A stretch of 64,000 nucleotides of DNA from Hetaerina americana. Taxonomy: Eukaryota > Arthropoda > Insecta > Odonata > Calopterygidae. Below, piece after piece: positions 47,080 through 60,123 of this stretch (positions within the stretch are counted from its first letter, which is position 1; every line of letters begins with the position of its first letter). The notes beneath the pieces are model-generated. The model had not been told where the DNA came from, did no database searches, and worked only from the letters and a program-made list of their open reading frames with translations. The stretch is taken from NCBI GenBank assembly GCA_022747635.1, contig JAKTNV010000003.1, forward strand, positions 101,662,954 through 101,726,953, read 5' to 3'. The translations under genes and the position numbers were made by a program.

Positions 47080-47580
47080 CTGACGGCACGATCACATCCC
47101 GCTTCTCGCTATTTTAGGGAACGCCGTCTCTACACTTTCTCGCCCCCACTCTCTCTCTCTCTCTCTCTCTCTCCCTCTCTCTCCTCTCCCCCTTCCCCTA
47201 TTTAATCGCTTCCCCCGCCCCCACCCCGTCCGCCCTCCGAATTTCGCCCCTTCGACGCTCGTCGTCTGGTTTTTTTTTGTTATTTCGTCTCGCGGGCCGC
47301 ACGAGGGTAGACCGCCGCTCGGGTTTAAACACAGCGACTCTTTTAAGATGACGTCAATTGAAATGCGACGATTGCAAACCTCCGCGACGGCCACCGCCAC
47401 CCCTGGCAATAAACCATAACGGAAAACCGGATTGGATTGGTTGTGGCGGAGATGAAAGGCGAGGCAGCGCAGGGTGTAGAGCGGGTTGCCAGTGAGCGGG
47501 GTTTGGGAGAAAGAGAGAGAGAGAGAGAGAGGGAAGGTTGAGAGAGACGTGTTCTCTCGGGGCGACGGCATCTACCTGTG
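47080..47580. other. GC/CpG-rich island 11 with CT/GA tracts and CRE
   Basis: A (CT)n tract near 47151-47193 and a (GA)n tract near 47511-47531 bracket a CpG-rich core. The core holds TGACGTCA (47349-47356) and tandem ATTGG units (inverted CCAAT) near 47431-47442. The arrangement is promoter-like, but no exon was identified nearby. Confidence 0.45.
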
Positions 47581-47584
47581 AATT

Positions 47585-50500
47585 CCTTTTGCTCGCACTC
47601 GAGTGAAAAATTCCTATAAGTTTCCTTGCACGCGTAATGATTTATTAAAGTGGACCTCTCTCTCGGATATTACTTAGGTAGCCGAAGGTGTGAGACCGAT
47701 TTTAAAATAGTGAACATTTTGTGAACCAAGAAGATTAGGATGCTCGTTAGCGATGGTTGTCGGTGCATTACTTCGATGCTACTTTGGTTACAATTTGAAT
47801 AATGCCTTACGGTGAAACATTCTGCACATTGCCCATGAGTTCCTTTTTTGTGTAAAGATTTTGGCAAGAGAACAATACCAAATAATTTATTTGGTGGTGC
47901 TACCTTTGAGATGAATTCAAGATATCCCGAATTTGGTGAAATGAATGATCTTTTTCATGAAAAGATAAAAATTGAAATATTAAAACGGTTAATAGTGAAA
48001 AACCTTACACGGAGTTGCAGTTTCGGGATGCAAAAACATTACATTGAATAGACGTCCAAAATGTGATATACGAGTAATAACTATGAGAAAAACAAATCGA
48101 AAAGATATGAAAATGTTCAGTTCTATGTATAGAAGAGTTCAGTGCTATACATTTTCCGTGATCTTTCTCACGAATCATTCGTAAAAGTAATTCTGCAGTT
48201 CTTCTTCAGGACGCTTATTAACACATGTCCAATTAATCGTCAGGGGCACATCACCGTTCAATGAGTTGACTCTCCATTGTAATTTGAAAATACTTTCCCG
48301 TGTAGCTGCCCTGGAGTGCTTTCACTATCGCTTACGCTTACAAAAAAATAAATGCAAGCAATAGTGAAAACAGTGCCGAATGGAGATAATGAAAATATTC
48401 AAAAAGTTGAAACGTTTTTACGCGTGATATATGCAATTGATTATTTTTCAAACAACATTTCACATGAACACATACATTCTGTCCTGAGTTGTGATGAGTA
48501 CGCATTTTAACTTACTTTACATTCCTTATATCAATGGAAACTTGCTTTGTAACACTTAAATCACTCTTTTTACGCTTTAATTGTGAGCACTCTGAGACGA
48601 ATTAATAATTAGAGATAGTTCAGGTGTTGAACTTGGAAATCCAAAGATGCGATCTCATGGATACATTTTTCTTGACTTTCAAACGATTGTTGCCTTTCGT
48701 AATTTTTGGTCTTACCTTACCACCAGGTTTCATGGAAACATTAATCATTTTCATGTTCTCATTTCAGTTATGAGTAACTTTGCTGTTAGTCTCCAATAAT
48801 TTCCATTTTTTAGTTTTATTTATCAGCGAGAATATATTTTTATAGAACATGGGAGTTAAAGACAGTCGAGTAAGAACAGCCAATGGCAAAAAAATGTTTT
48901 TAAATCATTCAAAAATTGTATTATGTTAATTTTTTTTGGTCAAAACATATTTTATCCTGTCGTGATTACAGTAATTTTTGTAAACAAATTAGCTTTTATT
49001 TTTAAGGGAAAATTTCCTTAAAAATCTTCATTGTATTTTCTTTTTAAAGAATGTCATTTATCATTGCTGGTAATAAACTGAGGTAATACGACATATTCGT
49101 CATGTCATATATGAAGGGGTAGGAACCGGAATGTTGCCGTACTCGTAAATAAGAGTAGAAGCTACTAGCAAGGGACTGATTTGGCCGATAAAGAAATACC
49201 ATTAAGCTTTCTCAGTGACTCGACCGAGCATAAAAACGTAATAACTTAGAAAACGAGAGAATAAATAGGTGCGAAAGAAATATATGGGAACCCTTTAATT
49301 TATGAACATAGACAAGTGACCGGTGATTAAAGATGGGATTAAAAGTACTCATTCAGTTTTCGAGGGACAAAATTGTTTCCATACTCGGTGTCTGCTAGAA
49401 AAAATTCAAGAAGTACGTATGACCAATTGCTTAGATCAATTTACTTATTTAGTCAATTTATGCTTCAATATTAGATGATGCGTAAATGCAATGCAGGAGT
49501 CAATAAGATGAATTTTTCCATAGCTGTTACTCCTCTTAACTCAGTGCATAGAGGTTGTAATGCCACAGTTTTTTCGAGTCTTCACAAAATATACTTAAAT
49601 AATTTATCCAATGTTAGGCCACAGAAATCATCCATTGACCTGATGAAAGAGAGGAATTACACTGAAGAATGTGGACATTTTACTAGAATATTTTCAACGT
49701 AGTATCCAATTTTCCTTTCTAAATTAAGATATTTTTTCTGCGTGGGATATAATGAAGCACTTCACGAGATTAGGCTGTAATGTATATCTACATGAAGGAA
49801 TAACGATAGCATTTTCATTTAGCTAAGTGTTTCCCATATTTTATAAAAATAAATGTTTATATATTGTTTGGGAACACATATCCGTGGACATACAAGTTAT
49901 ACAGCAATAATTTCTGCCATTCTAAATTTCAAATAATCGCCTTTATAATCTGCACTTGTACACTTAATGCTCTGAACTACAAATTATTTCCAAATACATA
50001 TACTCTTAGCGTTCTCTTTTTTCATACTCGTGAATACATTTTCCCTAATTACTTACCTGTATCTGTATGATTGGTTTTTACTGAGTGAGTTGATGAGGAT
50101 ATTAATACCAATACAGATGTCATATCAACTTTCTTAAGAAGCAAGATCAGAATTTTCTCATTCATTTTCTAGTTGGGTCTTTACATTAGTGTTCATTGGA
50201 AGGAAAACCTGTTCCGTAGACTTGATCGGCTCGGGTTTTGTTCCAGAGAGATTTCTTTTGCTACTAGCCGCCTACTTTTGTTTCGCATTATAATGGGTTA
50301 TTATTATCCTTGCAGCTCTTCCGAGTTGGATTAGCGCTCTAATTTAAATGAAAACAGCTCGATCAGGGCTGATTTATAAAAAAATGCTAAAAACTCTTAT
50401 GCATTGATTTGCACTCATACTTCCTGTCTAGTCAAGACTCGTGATATTTAATTTTATATTCATATTAATTTATTTTGAAAGGAGTATCTAGTCATCAATC

Positions 50501-50800
50501 ACGAGTAAAGCGTGTAAAAATTATTATAAATGACACTAAAAAGTTAAACGGGATGGAAACGATATGGAGTGCATTGAATGCGCAAAAAGAGAGTACTTGG
50601 GAACATCCTTCAATTCGTTTTTATAGAACTTGATAAAGGATATGAGCGGACGCCAAAATGTTTGCATGCATACCAATCGCTCAATTCAAAGTACGCATTA
50701 CGGACGTATGAAAAATGCTTTGCTGAGAGGAGTCTTTCATCGCATGTGTCTGGTGTTTAATACTTCTACCTTTCCGGACTCACTCGAGGGTCCTTATTTT
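47585..50800. other. AT-rich spacer, nothing recognised
   Basis: About 3.2 kb of AT-rich DNA; no supported gene, RNA or repeat. Confidence 0.6.
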
Positions 50801-50809
50801 TAACTAATG

Positions 50810-51070
50810 GAGAACCTAATCCTCCGATTCCCACTCCCCGGCCCCTCGTGAGAGGCTCGGCTATGGGGCCAGCGGCTGCCTCTGAACACTTTCCATTTCG
50901 GGCGGGCCTCCATCATCCGGCGAAGACACTCGCGACGGCTTCCCGTGGCGCCACCCAAGAGGTCTCCCTCCCCCCCCCCACCACCCTGAATCCCCCCCGC
51001 CCCTTCCCCACCTCTCCATCCCGTCCCACTCTCTACCCCCATTCTCCCGCTCCTTCGTAAACACCCCCTT
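50810..51070. other. GC-rich island 12
   Basis: C-rich on the + strand with CpGs; no coding motif. Confidence 0.4.
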
Positions 51071-51074
51071 CGAC

Positions 51075-52005
51075 TTTATAAAGTGGTTACCGATTAAACG
51101 GCCGCAGTGGATGAATAAAATAAAATACGGGTAATGATTTCGGGCGTGACTCCGGGCAACTATTTCATTAATTCAAGATGCAGCACTCTTTGTAACCTTT
51201 CGTATGGTTATTTAAAGGCACGGTCCTGGTCTCAAAGATTCTCCCTCCCAAGCATATTAAGTAGTCATCCTCAGCCAAAGTTACACTTTAGTGCCCGGCT
51301 GAAATGTGGTTTTGGGAAATTTGTTGCACTTAACGCTAACGTTTCGGCAGGTATACAAACTATGAGTTGGAGTCCCGGTTTGGCTACCAGATAAATGTGT
51401 ACCGTAGTTGTTTTGCGTCGGAGTTGAGGTTATAACTGATGCTTGAGGAGTGATGTAAACTTAATTCCTGATGACAGCGTAAATGATTTGCAATTTATTT
51501 GATAAATTTCCCGATATTACTTTACAATTTTGGTTTTGCAAGAACATTCGCCACTTTCATTGCATTAGTTCCTACGGGTGAAACCAAAAACTGCAGCTTC
51601 TTAGACGCATAGAAACCACCGTGGGTCTTCAGAAGGAATTGCAAATATCTGTTGTCTACATTATGAAAATCTGTCGGTTACATTATGAATATTTTTCGCT
51701 TAAATTATGAAAAAGGTCACATCATGGTTAAAGGCTAGGGTTTTGCACATAGGGTGACTTCGTATTGTTAAAAACGTTGTTTGTGAGGAGTTAGAATTTC
51801 ACCCTGAGAAAACGATATTTGTTTCGATTAGTTTTCGCACGTGTACTCAACCGTTCTACACCCTTTGCTTGCGACCCACCCCCGAATCCTTCCAAATCTC
51901 TCGGTTATCTGCGCTACTGCTGTCGCTTTACCTGGAAATGGTTTATGACGCAAAGATTTTTTTAAGAAATTAAGCTGTTAAATTCATTTGCTTGAATGGT
52001 TGGAA
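51075..52005. other. spacer, nothing recognised
   Basis: Mixed composition. A loose repeat of ACATTATGAA(A/T)AT-like units lies near 51658-51715. Nothing else supported. Confidence 0.45.
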
Positions 52006-52009
52006 ATAG

Positions 52010-52560
52010 GACTGGATTCCGGTGTCCCGCTGGCCCCAGGAGAGCCTATTCAGAATGGCCCTGAGGAGAAGGGAGGAGGGAAGAGGGGGAAGAGGGGTGA
52101 CCAGGGGTCGGTGCACAATGGAGGTGCGGCGGCGTGGAGCCTTTTCAGCCTTGGTGGTGAAAGTTTCGTCGCTTAACGGGGGAGGGAGAGAGAAGTGAGC
52201 CGCCGCCCCCTTTCCCTCCGCCTCCACCCCCCTTCCTCCCTCCCTCCCCCGCGCTCCCATCACCCGCCGCCCATCACCATCATCACCGTCGACATCCCAA
52301 AGCCGCCGTCATCATCATCGCCACCATCCCGGGAAGGGGAACCTCTTCATCTCACCGCGTGAATGGCTCGATGGGCATTCCCTCCCCCTCCGCGCGCTTA
52401 CATCTCCAGAGCACTTTCGCTGCGCACCGACAAAGCGCTAAAAAGACTACTCCACCCATTTTCGTCACGTGAAAACAGCGCGCGCTAATCAGTCTTATCA
52501 CTCCGGCGACACGTAACATCGTGTAGTCAAATGCGTGCATTCCAAAGAGACGTACGAGCA
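52010..52560. other. GC-rich island 13
   Basis: G-rich to about 52190, then C-rich with a CATCATCACC-like trinucleotide stretch (52258-52330). No gene recognised. Confidence 0.45.
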
Positions 52561-52598
52561 AATTAACCGTTTAAATGTTATTCCGTTCCTGATGAAGT

Positions 52599-52792
52599 GT
52601 CGTGGTATTTTAGCGGGCAGAGCGTTCGATTACAGAGCGGGGGGTCCCGTGTTCGAATTCGGGGGAAACACATTGAAAATCCCGGAAAAACACGTGGAAT
52701 TTCCTGAAAAAAGGATCTCTGGCCTAATGCGTGAAATTCACTTGCTTTAGATCTTAGTACCAGGTGAGTTCTACCTTCACTTTTTAAGCCGA
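52599..52792 (+). mobile_element. old copy of the tRNA-derived SINE
   Basis: The head TAGCGGGCAGAGCGTTCGAT with a B-box-like GTGTTCGAATTC (about 52649-52660) aligns with the head of the SINE at 46.7 kb. The body GCGTGAAATTCAC followed by TTAGTACCAGGTGAGTTCTACC matches GTGTGAATTTCAC and TTAGTACTGGGTGAGCTCTATC there. The middle segment is shortened and the tail lost. Many differences indicate an old insertion. Confidence 0.65.
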
Positions 52793-52869
52793 TGAGTGGT
52801 ACAGATCATCATCAGTGGAATCATTTTCGACAAATTTTTACATTTTGAATGGTGCAATTGGATCTACTA

Positions 52870-53060
52870 CAGGGTGCGTTCCAAAATAAATGCTTATTTT
52901 TTTGAAAAGTAATTTATTGAACAGATTTGCACAAACACTTGAAACTCTTCAAATTACTCTCCTTGGGCCTCTACTAATTTATTCCAGCGACTCTGCCATG
53001 ACCGGTACGCGCCCTTGAAGGCATCATCGGGGATCTTCATCAATTTCGAAAAGCTGAAGA
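52870..53060 (-). mobile_element. mariner end remnant
   Basis: One terminus follows TA (52868-52869), starting CAGGGTGCGTTCCAAAATAA. The minus strand reads DDAFKGAYRSWQSRWNKLVE, AQGE, a stop, then FEEFQVF, which is the tail of a mariner-type transposase. No second terminus was found. Confidence 0.6.
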
Positions 53061-53453
53061 AACTATTCAATTACTGCAAAAAGATTTCTTGAATATTAAA
53101 AGTAATTAAGGATCTATTGGTGCCCTAAACTTCCGAGATCCCGGTGTTGAAAACAGTGACGACTCATTAACCCTTTCAAACCAATTTTCTTATAAAACAT
53201 CGAAACCCCCATTTAGATATATACAGAATGTCCATAAGCTTTAATCTAACTATTCTATTACTTATTTAATTATTTATTTAATCTATTACTAATTAATAAT
53301 CTAATCTAGTTAATTATTCATGTTCCTTCAAATGTGATTAGACATGTACGTTTCATTAATGAATACTTTTTAAGTTGTACATTTTCACTAACAAAAATAA
53401 TTTCTTGACTCGAGCTTCTGGAAAGGTGTGCTTTCACTCTTAGGTCCCAGGTA

Positions 53454-54206
53454 CGAGGGTCATCCGGAAAGTAGTACCCGTTCGTGCCGCATGAAGTGCT
53501 GACGACGCGAGTAGCCGCTGGACGAGGTCAGATAGCTTCAGTGGCTTGTCTGCCTTCTCTGAACCAAGTTGCGTGACGCTAGCATTGCCTGTGTTGTTTC
53601 TGTGATTGTTTACAATGTTTAAAAAAATTGAGAACGCCGCCAGTTGTGAAGTGAGGGCAGTGATTAAATTCCTCAATGCAAGAAACGTTCGCCCATGTGA
53701 TATTCATCGCCAATTAAAGGAGGTGTATGGAGACAATGTAATGGACGAGTCGTCTGTTCGGCGGTGGTGTCGCAACTTCAACATGGGGAGGGGGAACACA
53801 CACGACGATGAGCGTTCGGGGAGACCGTCTGTCATTACAGACCAACTGGTGAGCTCAGTTGACGAATTCCTGAGGAACGATCGGCGCGTCACAATTGATG
53901 ACATCTGTGAGCATTTTCCCAATGTTTCTCGAACAATTGTTCATGAAATTGTTAAACAACATCTGCATTATGCAAAAATTTGTGCAAGATGGGTCCCTCG
54001 CGTATCTCAATGAGCTGGCGGCGAAGGACTATGCAGCAGGAATACAGAAACTTGTCACACGTTATGACAAATGCCTTAATTTGCTTGGAGATTATGTTGA
54101 GAAGTAGTTTAAAGTATCCTCTTTCAAATAAAATTTTTTATGTTTGTTAATATTTACTTTTGTGTCTTTATTTCACGAACGGGTACTACTTTCCGGATGA
54201 CCCTCG
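53454..54206 (+). mobile_element. internally deleted mariner, 753 bp, perfect 33-bp TIRs
   Basis: Terminal inverted repeats at 53454-53486 and 54174-54206 (CGAGGGTCATCCGGAAAGTA...) match over all 33 bases. TA flanks both sides (53452-53453 and 54207-54208). The transposase has lost its catalytic core. Perfect ends and a largely open N-terminal frame suggest a recent, trans-mobilised deletion derivative. Confidence 0.92.
53615..54107 (+). pseudogene. mariner transposase lacking catalytic core
   Basis: From ATG 53615 (MFKKIENAASCEVRAVIKFL) the N-terminal DNA-binding half is open for about 132 residues: a first helix-turn-helix (IHRQLKEVYGDNVMDESSVR), RSGRPS, a second helix-turn-helix (VTIDDICEHFPNVSRTIVHE) and WVPR. 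A deletion at about 54000-54010 then joins it out of frame to the C-terminal AAKDYAAGIQKLVTRYDKC and GDYVEK, with a stop at 54107. None of the three catalytic aspartates remain. The product, if made, would bind the ends without cutting. Confidence 0.88.
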
Positions 54207-54908
54207 TATTTAGGTTTGTCTCTCAAGCTCAACAACGGACGTCCTTTCGGCCTTGTTCTGTGCTCCGAAATTAATCGTTTATGTGGAGAATTCCAAGAGG
54301 GATCGTTATTCATCTTTCAGTCAGCCTTCCTCCTGATGGAAACTGATACATTTTTATGCCGCGATGGACAGCGCCGAGCCAAACGTCAGACGGAATCACA
54401 TTAAAGGCGGGGTCGTTTAATTTCTCGCGATAGCAGATTGACATCCTGATAATTTTCAATTCAAAGCTATCAATATGTTTAGAAATAGATTTTGGACTTG
54501 TTCAGTCATCGCATTATTCTTCGTCCATTCGAAAACAATTTGTCTTTGGATGTCAAGAATGTGTTCAGAAAAAAAAGTCTTGTGTCATGATAAGGTAGAT
54601 AGAATATCCTTTGACGTTAGAACAGAGTTATCTTGTAATATTCTCATATCACAAGTAACAAAATATAATTATGGGTTCGGGTGTATTGCTATGAAAATTT
54701 TAAACGACCAGTAAAAGTATTCCTGCGCTCATACGCAGTTAAACGCAGGACGTACGTAAATTCCAAAGAAACTGCGGGAGATACCTCAGCAGTGACTTTT
54801 AACGGAGTCATCCGCTAATGTGCATTTCAATGCAACAATTACAGCATCGACAACAACAACATCTTGTTCCTTTAAAAGCCCCCAAAAATTTAAGAGTTTA
54901 AAGAGACG

Positions 54909-54995
54909 CCTCGATAGCTTCACTGGCTTTTTAGCTAAAATGGTTAAAGCACTCGACCGGGCATTGAGGGATCCGGGTTCGAATCCCGGTCAAGG
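54909..54995 (+). mobile_element. tRNA-like SINE head
   Basis: CCTCGATAGC...CAAGG forms a possible acceptor stem with one mismatch. The T arm CCGGGTTCGAATCCCGG is perfect and holds the B box (54976-54986). The anticodon-arm region CTCGA/TTGAG is plausible, but the loop lacks the normal U33, and the D-arm region carries extra bases. It is therefore a tRNA-derived SINE head, not a working tRNA. The downstream tail has no recognised partner in the window. Confidence 0.6.
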
Positions 54996-54999
54996 TGAA

Positions 55000-55690
55000 T
55001 GATTTTTACACTCTGAAATTGTAGCAGTATGTACGTGTTCAAACGCATGTAAATCCATGCAGGAGAGTAAGGCTTTCTATACACATAGAAATAAGTAAAT
55101 CTACGGCTAAATCTGTTTTTAATCACGAACATTTATGTGCAATGAGGTTAATGTTATAAAGGTTTTGCGTGAAAATAGGGTCGGTAACACACTAAAAAAG
55201 GTCATTTAATTGAATTATTTCCGATATTGCTAATTACTACCTACTTAATCTTTAGCATTGAAATAAAAAAAAACAGATTCCGTTATATTTACACGAGAAT
55301 GTTTACTCGTCTGCCTCGTACGACTCTTTGAACAATAAAAATAATGGACAAGGTATGCACAATCGGAGTGAAAGGAGTACAGGATTGTTGAACATTGCGG
55401 GTCGCTATTTTTCAATTATTTACTTTCACTAGCTGAAGATTGAGCTCTCCTTTGGCGATTTGGATGTTCTGAGATACGTTTTAAATATCTGAGGTGTGTT
55501 TCGGTTAATATCAAAAGTTGATATGGGCGTTCATGATAGGGTCAAAAGGAGTTACGATAAACATCTTCCGAAAGTATATTTTTTTCCCAAGAGTGTAATG
55601 ACTCAATCATCATCCCACTTGAGGTATGGGATCCTATGATTTTGAAAAAAAACGATCAGTAAAATGATTTGTTCTTGATGATATAATATT
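55000..55690. other. AT-rich spacer, nothing recognised
   Basis: AT-rich; possibly includes the SINE body after 54995, but no boundary is visible. Confidence 0.4.
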
Positions 55691-55699
55691 GAAACAATT

Positions 55700-56290
55700 T
55701 TCGCCTGATTGGAATGGCACAACCTTTCCACTTACCCTCCTGCTCTCTTCATCGCTGGAAACCCATCCTATCCAAATCATTTGGGCCTGCCACACTCGCC
55801 CCTCTCCTAATCTTCTAAGCCCTCATCATCACCATCTCTTTCCGGCCACCCATCATTATATATACGTGTAGCGTCCAACCTCTTCTCACCTCATCACCAA
55901 CAGACGCCACTTCAGCACCAGACCGAGGCCACGCCAAATGCGTCGAACCCAATTAAAGTGAAGCGCTGCCGATGCGACATGCCTCTCCCTCACTCCTCCC
56001 AGCAGACCCTCCTGAAAACTATCAAGTGGGTGTCGAGGCCTGAGGAGGGGGGAAAGGGGGAAGTGGTTGGAAGGAAGTCCGGTGGAGGGGGCGGGGAGGG
56101 TAGAGGCGTAGGCGGCGTCCATTTACGTGTGGGATCGGTTGGGCCGAGGGGCAAGTGCGGCGGCCGCGTGCAATTCCGACTGCGCTTAAGCGATTGCCCT
56201 GACCCGTTTGAAGGGGCAGGACGGAAGAGACCGCCGCCAGGGGTGGACGGGCGTCTGCGGGGAGAAGGATTAAAGAGTGAGCCATGAGGG
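55700..56290. other. GC-rich island 14 with C-to-G switch
   Basis: C-rich to about 56010 and G-rich from about 56035, repeating the skew flip seen at 5.0 kb. CpG-dense with a NotI-type GCGGCCGC near 56159. No coding motif. Confidence 0.45.
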
Positions 56291-56294
56291 ATTT

Positions 56295-58645
56295 GATAGA
56301 TGGGTCTTCATTAATTTATTGCCTCGGGCCGAGTTCAATGTTTCGCTGTTACGGGCTCGTTCTTGACTTTCTGGTTACTCTGGCAAACATTAACGCCCAC
56401 TTAATTCTCTATGCTCGCGCAAAAATTCCAAGTTTGATTACCATTACCGACACACTTTAATCAAGGTCCTCGGATAGATAGTTTCACCAATATTGATACT
56501 TGTGAACTGATTATCCGTAGTGAGTCACCATAGGGTGTTTACGCTAATGAATTTTGTTCCCATCGATTGGAATCGTAACGACTCTTAGGAATGCTTCACG
56601 GTGAATCGTCAGTATGTTCACACGAATCAATACAAATATTGTTGTTTTAAGCTCTGTGATAGTCTAATATCAGTTATTTACGTCAATAAATGTGAGGTTT
56701 ATTGAAGTTATTAGATGCATAGTCCACACTCAGTTATATCTGGAAGAAAACGAGTGATTTCGTACGACATATGCGTCTTCGAATCATAGCGCCCTCATCT
56801 TCTTTGCGGTGTCGATGACAATACGTCAAAATAATACGATTTTCCCTCAGGGTTTGCGTCCTACTCCAAACTATTCTCACACCATAAATCATGGCATAAC
56901 ATCGGATTTTGCGCCAATATTTCAATAAAGTATTCACAATATTGGAAATAACGTGAAAATGAACTCGTATTATATGTTAAACATTAATAGGTTTAACTTT
57001 TCATCGAGGCTCAATGATTGTATCTATCTTTTCGACAATGATATAGTTCTTATAATGCTAAATTCACTTTCAGTGAACTATTGAAAACATTCGTTATGCT
57101 AAATTAAATTTTGCCGGAAAGAGCCTTTCTCTTAGACCATTTTCGCGGAAACTGAGCCCTAATTTCAAAAAATCATATGTGGAATATCATTAAGTAAGGA
57201 ACGAGAAATGTTTGAATTTGAATATCGTAGTGTGGTGCACATTGAGCATCACAAAATTACCAGCTTTGTGATAAAACATGAAAGAAAATGCATTTTACGT
57301 TGAACATCAATTCCGCGTTAGTGAAATGATTTCGTATTTGCATTGAAGCCACGTCATGCCGTCGATGACACTTATGCCTCTATTATACAAAATGCTTTCG
57401 ATTTTTGCTAATAAACCTCGATATTGTTTGCAACATTTTTCAATAGCTTTTGTTTGAAATTTAAAGTTAATACGAGCAAATTTCCGTCACATAATTGTAC
57501 TGATATCATAATGTGATATTGCATTAGCATCGAAGTCGATTAATGACGGCCTCACAGCCCTAGAAGAAAGCATATGATTCTAGTCCAGGGTTAGCAATCA
57601 AAACTTCAACTTCCTAGTAATATATATATATTTACATTGAATATTTTAGGCTTGAAGTTGCCATATATCTTTTTAGAGCTATCTTTAGCGAAAAATACTA
57701 CTATTATCAGAGCAAAAGAGAGAGGTAGATGCAAATATATAATATATTTATATATATACATATAAATATATATATGTATATATATATACATATACATATT
57801 ATATACTTTAATGTAGAATTAATTTTTTTCGTGAACGGACGAGTTTGATCTCTTGATAGCTTGGATGTGGGATGTGAATTTGGCCTTGTAATGTCTCGTG
57901 TTTTAGACGAGGATTCCTGGTGTTTCACGAATTCGACACGTAGCAGCAATCCTTGTTTTATAATTAGCCAATTAAAATCTTTTTTGAAACAAGCTTGGGG
58001 AAACCTATAAATTGGTCACAGGATATATCTCTCTTGATTTTCGATTTGCCAAATGATTCGCGACGTAGTCGTGCGACTTCGTGCCCATACCTCTCGTGTC
58101 GAGAGTATGCTCTTGCAGCATGCGAGCTTGAAATTTTTCATACCTATTGCCTGGATATGACAGTCGGGGGACTTTTGAAGTGAAGAAATAGTGAGGCGTA
58201 TTTTCTTGCGTTCTGATCTCATACAGTTTACATTATGCGAAAGGAACTAGATTAAATTCAGATGAGATATTCCCGCTTCTTATTTCCTGCTTTGACTTTT
58301 TCAAGCGCTATTCAGTCAGATCGTTAAGTTTGTGCTAGATGCTCTTGAATTCACCTTTTAAGTCAATCCCACATGGTTTTCCAAGGAAATGGATCGGTTC
58401 AATCTTCTGTTAGAGCAAGTAACCTGTGGAGACCAATTAGTATGCTTCAAAGCTATTAGCATACCTTCAAGTTTTGGAAATAAATTATGGAAAAATTTAC
58501 ACTTTTCCGGTGAAAAAGACTCGAGCCACGAGCCCTTTTCCGCAATCAAACAAGAGCCATCGTCTCAAGGGAAAAAAATATGACAGAGTGCAATGAGCCC
58601 CTGGAGTAAATGAAGGACACCAAGACGACCTTGGCGCCATTCCAA
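56295..58645. other. AT-rich spacer with TA-rich microsatellite
   Basis: TA-rich stretches at about 57619-57631 and 57737-57803. Nothing else recognised. Confidence 0.55.
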
Positions 58646-58649
58646 ACTG

Positions 58650-59060
58650 CTCAGTGACATAAAATGAAACCTGTACGTTTCAAGCCGGGAGTATTCAATG
58701 GGGACTGAGGGGGGAGGAGGGGATGGGGTGGGATGGGAGCGAATAGTAGTGGTTGGAAGAAGCATCGAGGGATGGAAGCGCTAGATAAAGAGGCGTAGGA
58801 GGATTGTCGAGGAAAAGGTCGCCGGATGGGGGGGAGCATGGGGTAGGGAGGAAGGGGGATGAATAGAGGCGCCGGCGAGAGGAGATTAAAGAGGGGTTTT
58901 GGGGCGTGAGATAGAAATGGGAAATCGACCAGGCTCCCCTTGGCCCTTTCCCCCACCCACCAACCTATCCGGGTTACTTAGTTACTCCGTCCCATTCCAC
59001 CTGACTTTTTTCGGCTCCACTCTCCCGGTGACTAATGTTATAAATGCCGCCCTTTCACTT
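58650..59060. other. GC-rich island 15
   Basis: G-rich to about 58915, then C-rich; opposite order to island 14. No coding motif. Confidence 0.4.
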
Positions 59061-59921
59061 CGCAGTAATTATTTACACGACTCCTATGGGATTCACGTTC
59101 TAAAAAAAAGACAAATTCCTAGGCGAATCGTGATGGAAAAAGAAGAATTTCAGGAGTAGAAAGAAAGTGAAAGTTGTGGAAATAGCGGAAACTCATCAAA
59201 ATTGAAAATCCTTTGCTCACCAATATTGGATGAAATTGGGGAATAAGTGAAGCCTCTGTAAACGAAACTGAAGCCTTTTTTAGCGCAATGATTATGCTTC
59301 TCCGACTGTAATTTTAGTCTGCGCGTCGACCTACCTAGGATGAATCGAATTGTATCTACGCTCTACCTCCCTCTTTTGCTTTCATTGTTAATTACACATG
59401 ATCAGTTTCATTTGAAGTTTTCAGAAATATTATGTAATACACAAATTTAAATGGGTATCTTTCCCATAAAAATTATTTGACGTGGGCATCAAGAAATTGT
59501 GGTTGGTCGTGAAATGGATAGCATGTATGGGTGATACGGGTTCAAATGGATTGCAGTGACAAATGGGTGATACGGGTACAAATTCAGTTCCATGAAAATA
59601 AATTTTTCATTGTGAATTCATTTGCATATTATTTGCAGTAGACCAAAAATCTAATTAAGATGTATTTAAGAGGATATCTCTCTGTTTGATATATTCCATT
59701 CGTTTAAATAAAGTCATTTACGAAATATCTCACAAACTGTCACTGTTACGTTCGGCAGGGTGAGGCAAGGCTGAGAGAGGAGCCAGTCCTAACAGCAGTG
59801 CCACAATGGTGTTTCTTTTAAATGGAATGATAAGATCCAAATGTACGTACTAAATAATTTTTTTTTCTATAATTTTGTATTTTAGACCTTCCGCCATGTT
59901 ATTTGTGCTTAATGGCCTTGA

Positions 59922-60123
59922 AGTGATTTTTCGGGTACCAGATCTTCCTGGGAAACCGTAACCGGCACAGGAAAAGGAACTTCCTGATGTGAGAATTTCA
60001 CTCGCCGTATAGGGCTTATTACTGGGTGAACTCTACCATCACCTACTAAACCGAACTTCGGTTTAATTACTGTGTTTATGGTTATATTATATGGTATATG
60101 GTTTATGTATGTATGTATGTATA
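59922..60123 (+). mobile_element. 5'-truncated SINE copy joined to a Helitron
   Basis: GTGATTTTTCGGGTACCAGA followed by TCTTCCTGGGAAACCGTA, and later GGGCTTATTACTGGGTGAAC, match the body of the SINE at 46.5 kb read on its own strand. The tail GTTTATGG...ATGTATGT runs to the Helitron start. The tRNA head is missing. Confidence 0.8.

Noticed and set aside
47092..47571. 159-codon minus-strand frame
   Set aside because: Its N- and C-terminal parts translate CT and GA microsatellites; no coding signal between them.
51330..51360. Another hammerhead-like GAAACG core (minus strand CTGCCGAAACG)
   Set aside because: No CTGANGA box or stem precedes GAAA; isolated match.
54909..54995. Functional tRNA gene
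   Set aside because: Extra bases in the D region, no U33 and an acceptor-stem mismatch; SINE head preferred.
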